Below are positions 7,851 through 9,778 of a stretch of DNA of 9,778 nucleotides, in pieces. Source of the DNA: CAZSXS01 sp964611385 (GTDB taxonomy: Bacteria; Bacillota; Clostridia; Lachnospirales; CAYPQA01); the NCBI GenBank assembly GCA_964611385.1, contig CAZSXS010000106.1:1-9778 (forward strand), read 5' to 3'. The position numbers were made by a program, and so were the translations under genes. The notes beneath the pieces were generated by a model. The model made no database searches. It worked only from the letters and a program-made list of their open reading frames with translations, and was not told where the DNA came from. Within the stretch, counting starts at the first letter, position 1; each line of letters starts with the position of its first letter.

Positions 7851-7946
7851 ACTCAGTCTCATTTAAACTTTGTAGCCACATTACTAAAATTAGGACCCTC
7901 TCATTGTTTATTCGTGGCTTGGTGAATAATTTAAAGACCGAGTATA
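7851..7946 (-). repeat. Structured ~96-base intergenic element, copy B (kinase leader)
   Basis: It fills most of the 136-base gap between the SulP stop and the kinase start. The ends are ACTCAGTC (7851-7858) and GACCGAGTATA (7936-7946). TTTAAA (7862-7867) can pair with TTTAAA (7930-7935), and AGCCAC (7874-7879) pairs perfectly with GTGGCT (7914-7919). GTGGCTTGGT at 7914-7923 is identical to 1474-1483 in copy A. Orientation and distance to the downstream start codon (28 bases, containing the ribosome binding site) resemble copy A. A weak TATAAT (leftward, 7958-7963) overlaps the SulP stop codon and might start a transcript carrying this element, but no good -35 accompanies it. Confidence 0.72.
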
Positions 7947-7958
7947 GATATGCGATGA

Positions 7959-9557
7959 TTATATCGCCTTATCCACACTTAAATAAAACTCTTTTTCAGG
8001 AACATATCCGTTTATTTCCGTTCTTTTTAGAAATCCCTCCACATCACTGCTCAAGCCGCAGATGGCTAGTTGAATCCCTTTTTCTTTGCAAGCCGCACAA
8101 TATTCCAGCAAAGCCTGAGCCCCCGTCATATCAATGCCAAAAACACCGTTAAAGGAAAGAATAACCTTCTGATAAGTAAGGGTATCCTGTAAGGCGGAGG
8201 TAAAGGTTTCTGCGGTAGCAAAAAACAAAGGTCCGGATAAATAAGCAACGACCGTTTCCAGTCCCTGCTTTTTGGCTTTTTTCACAGGCTTTGAAAGTGT
8301 AACCTGAAACTTTGCAAGCCTGGCGACAAAAATAAAAAGAGAATAAACCACACCGATAATGATAGCAATGGTCAGATCAAACACCACGGTTGCAAGCATG
8401 GTTATCAGAAATTTTGAGATTGCTCCTTTAAATTTACGATGAAATATGTAATGGATGGACTCCCACTCGTTCATCCGATAGGCCGTAACCATCAGAACCC
8501 CAGCAAGAGCTGCCAAAGGAAGCTTGGACATAACATCACCCAGCAAAAACATGCAGAGCAGCAATCCGATCGAATGAATGACACCCGTTAATCGGGTCTG
8601 GCAGCCCGATTTAATGGAAACGCTGGTGCGAGCGATGGCAGCAGTAGAGGGCACCCCTCCGAAAAAGGGGATAATGATGTTGCCTACCCCCTGGGCAATC
8701 AATTCCTGGTCGGCATTAAAGCGGTCATTTTTCATTCTGGAACCGCTGGCACCGCAGAGCAAGCTTTCGATCATACCCAAGGTGGCGATTGTAAAGGCCG
8801 GTGAAATCAGATTGATGATTTGGTCAAAGTTGAGGTTTGCAAAGGATAAACGGGACTCCGGAAGCAAAGTCTTTGGAATATCCCCCACAACGGCCACTTG
8901 GAAATTCATAAGCTTACTGAAAATGCCTACAATAATAATGGCCACTAAGGAAGAAGGAACCTTTGTATTTAGTTTTTTGGGGTAGAGCAGCATGATTATG
9001 ATGACCAATACGCCGACCAGAAGGGCTTGAAGGTTAGGAGAAAAACCCAAATGTCCGTAACTGAACAATTTTTCCAGTGCGGTCTCGCCCTCGGAAACAG
9101 TTCCAAAGAGGTTGTCAATTTGACCCAAGGCAATGATGATAGCGATCCCAGAGGTAAAACCACTGATTACAGGAGCGGGAATAAAGCTAATCAGCTTCCC
9201 AAATTTAAAAATACCAGAAACCAACAACAAAATTCCGGCCATTAGGCAAGCAATAAAAACACCTTGAAGCCCATAGCGGGATACAATGGTAATCAAAACA
9301 GCCGTCATAGCGCCCGTGGGGCCAGAAATCTGATAAGAGGCTCCCGAAAGCAGGCTGATGATCAAGCCTGACAAGATGGCCGTAATCAGACCTGCCGCAG
9401 CGTCTGCACCGCAGCCTACGCCAAAAGCCAAGGCCAGGGGTAGCGCAACAGCCGTAACCGTCAACCCCGCCATCAAGTCCTTCGAAAAGCGTCCGGGGTT
9501 GTAGCCTTTAAACTCATTTTTCAAATCCTGAACAAATCTACGGATCAAAGTCACCAT
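7959..9557 (-). CDS. SulP family anion transporter with C-terminal STAS domain
   Basis: This 532-residue integral membrane protein belongs to the SLC26/SulP family, whose bacterial members carry sulfate, bicarbonate or dicarboxylates, usually with protons or sodium. The transport core spans about 28-415 and includes the family signature GASYQISGPTGAMTAVL at 72-88. It also has the conserved segment SLLCGASGSRMKN...GGVPSTAAIARTS at 264-312. A charged linker leads to a cytosolic STAS domain at about 430-532, with the GIDMTGAQALL loop near 474-484 at the usual nucleotide/phospho-site position. Length and order are typical. The annotated ATG (9555-9557) sits immediately after AGAAAGGT, which is too close for a good site. 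The GTG at codon 2 or the TTG at codon 4 (about 9 bases from AGG) are alternative starts. A promoter lies at 9676-9704. The substrate cannot be read from the sequence. Confidence 0.93.
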   Translation of the reverse strand: MVTLIRRFVQDLKNEFKGYNPGRFSKDLMAGLTVTAVALPLALAFGVGCGADAAAGLITAILSGLIISLLSGASYQISGPTGAMTAVLITIVSRYGLQGVFIACLMAGILLLVSGIFKFGKLISFIPAPVISGFTSGIAIIIALGQIDNLFGTVSEGETALEKLFSYGHLGFSPNLQALLVGVLVIIIMLLYPKKLNTKVPSSLVAIIIVGIFSKLMNFQVAVVGDIPKTLLPESRLSFANLNFDQIINLISPAFTIATLGMIESLLCGASGSRMKNDRFNADQELIAQGVGNIIIPFFGGVPSTAAIARTSVSIKSGCQTRLTGVIHSIGLLLCMFLLGDVMSKLPLAALAGVLMVTAYRMNEWESIHYIFHRKFKGAISKFLITMLATVVFDLTIAIIIGVVYSLFIFVARLAKFQVTLSKPVKKAKKQGLETVVAYLSGPLFFATAETFTSALQDTLTYQKVILSFNGVFGIDMTGAQALLEYCAACKEKGIQLAICGLSSDVEGFLKRTEINGYVPEKEFYLSVDKAI

Positions 9558-9615
9558 ACCTTTCTGATTCTTATTCTGAGTGCTTACTACAAATGAACGT
9601 GACTGAAGATGGATG

Positions 9616-9651
9616 TATACTCAGTCTCTAAGCTAAACGATACTGAGTATA
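9616..9651. repeat. Short, internally deleted copy C of the intergenic element (SulP leader)
   Basis: Perfect 10-base inverted arms TATACTCAGT (9616-9625) and ACTGAGTATA (9642-9651) enclose 16 bases. The left 14 bases (to 9629) equal the reverse complement of 1492-1505 in copy A. It corresponds to the two ends of the long element with the middle missing. It begins about 18 bases after the predicted SulP transcription start and ends 58 bases before the start codon, so it would form a hairpin in the SulP leader. No T-tract follows on either strand, so it is not an ordinary terminator. Confidence 0.75.
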
Positions 9652-9658
9652 AGTAAGC

Positions 9659-9672
9659 TTTGAAATTTCAAA
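9659..9672. promoter_or_regulatory. 14-base palindrome at the SulP transcription start (possible operator)
   Basis: TTTGAAATTTCAAA is a perfect palindrome that overlaps the predicted start of SulP transcription, just downstream of the -10 box. A second inverted repeat, TCAATATT (9673-9680) with AATATTGA (9691-9698), covers the -10 box and the promoter spacer. Both positions would suit repressor binding. The region is A/T-rich, so chance palindromes are possible. Confidence 0.4.
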
Positions 9673-9675
9673 TCA

Positions 9676-9704
9676 ATATTAGCACAAAAAAATATTGATA
9701 ACAA
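9676..9704 (-). promoter_or_regulatory. Sigma-A promoter of the SulP transporter gene
   Basis: Read leftward, TTGTTA (9699-9704) and TAATAT (9676-9681) are 17 bases apart. Transcription would start near 9669, giving a leader of about 110 bases that contains the palindromic element at 9616-9651. The following gene 9559-7959 is in the right direction and no other gene intervenes. Confidence 0.62.
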
Positions 9705-9747
9705 GAACTTTATCCCCCCACAGTTTTAACCTAAGTTGCCAAGAAGT

Positions 9748-9770
9748 CCCCCGCCTCTATAGGCGGCGGG
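9748..9770. other. GC-rich hairpin at the right edge
   Basis: CCGCCT (9751-9756) and AGGCGG (9761-9766) form a stem with a CTAT loop, extended by CCC (9748-9750) with GGG (9768-9770) across a one-base bulge. It contrasts with the A/T-rich sequence before it and is followed by ATGAATTG at the window end. No T-tract is present, so a terminator is unlikely. A hairpin of this kind with a short flanking tail resembles the subterminal hairpins of IS200/IS605-type elements, but the neighbouring sequence is outside the window and this identity is a guess. Confidence 0.5.
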
Positions 9771-9778
9771 ATGAATTG

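Overview
The window looks like the chromosome of an anaerobic low-to-mid GC member of the Bacillota (Clostridia). This rests on strong AGGAGG-type ribosome binding sites, a TTG start, an AgrC-like GHKL kinase, clostridial-style GAF/HD-GYP and LarA-like proteins, and A/T-rich sigma-A promoters. No rRNA, tRNA, CRISPR array or phage gene is visible. The assignment is inference from gene style, not from a marker gene.

Layout. Positions 1-152 hold the 3' flank of glyA with a heptamer repeat. Two leftward genes follow: serine hydroxymethyltransferase (glyA, 153-1382) and a Gfo/Idh/MocA oxidoreductase (1512-2549). A divergent promoter region (2584-2668) then drives a rightward unit: an intact metallo-beta-lactamase-fold hydrolase (2706-3530), a broken GAF/HD-GYP gene (3527-5011) and a broken LarA-like gene (5024-6450). 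A strong two-way terminator (6502-6544) closes it. Leftward again come an AgrC-like sensor histidine kinase (6548-7822) and a SulP-STAS anion transporter (7959-9557), the latter with a recognisable promoter. The right edge carries a GC-rich hairpin that could belong to a mobile element lying outside the window.

Two results stand out. First, a roughly 97-base structured intergenic element occurs in front of glyA (1408-1505) and in front of the kinase (7851-7946). The two copies share their ends and an exact internal 10-mer, and have the same orientation and a similar distance (25 and 28 bases) to the downstream start codon. A 36-base, internally deleted version made only of the two ends lies in the leader of the SulP gene (9616-9651). 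It is either a MITE-like dispersed repeat or a cis-acting leader structure; I could not match it to a known riboswitch.

Second, the rightward operon is decaying. Its first gene and its promoter and terminator look intact, but the second and third genes carry five separate lesions (three frameshifts, one TGA, one TAG). The four flanking genes carry none. The likely losses are a cyclic-di-GMP phosphodiesterase and a LarA-family enzyme.
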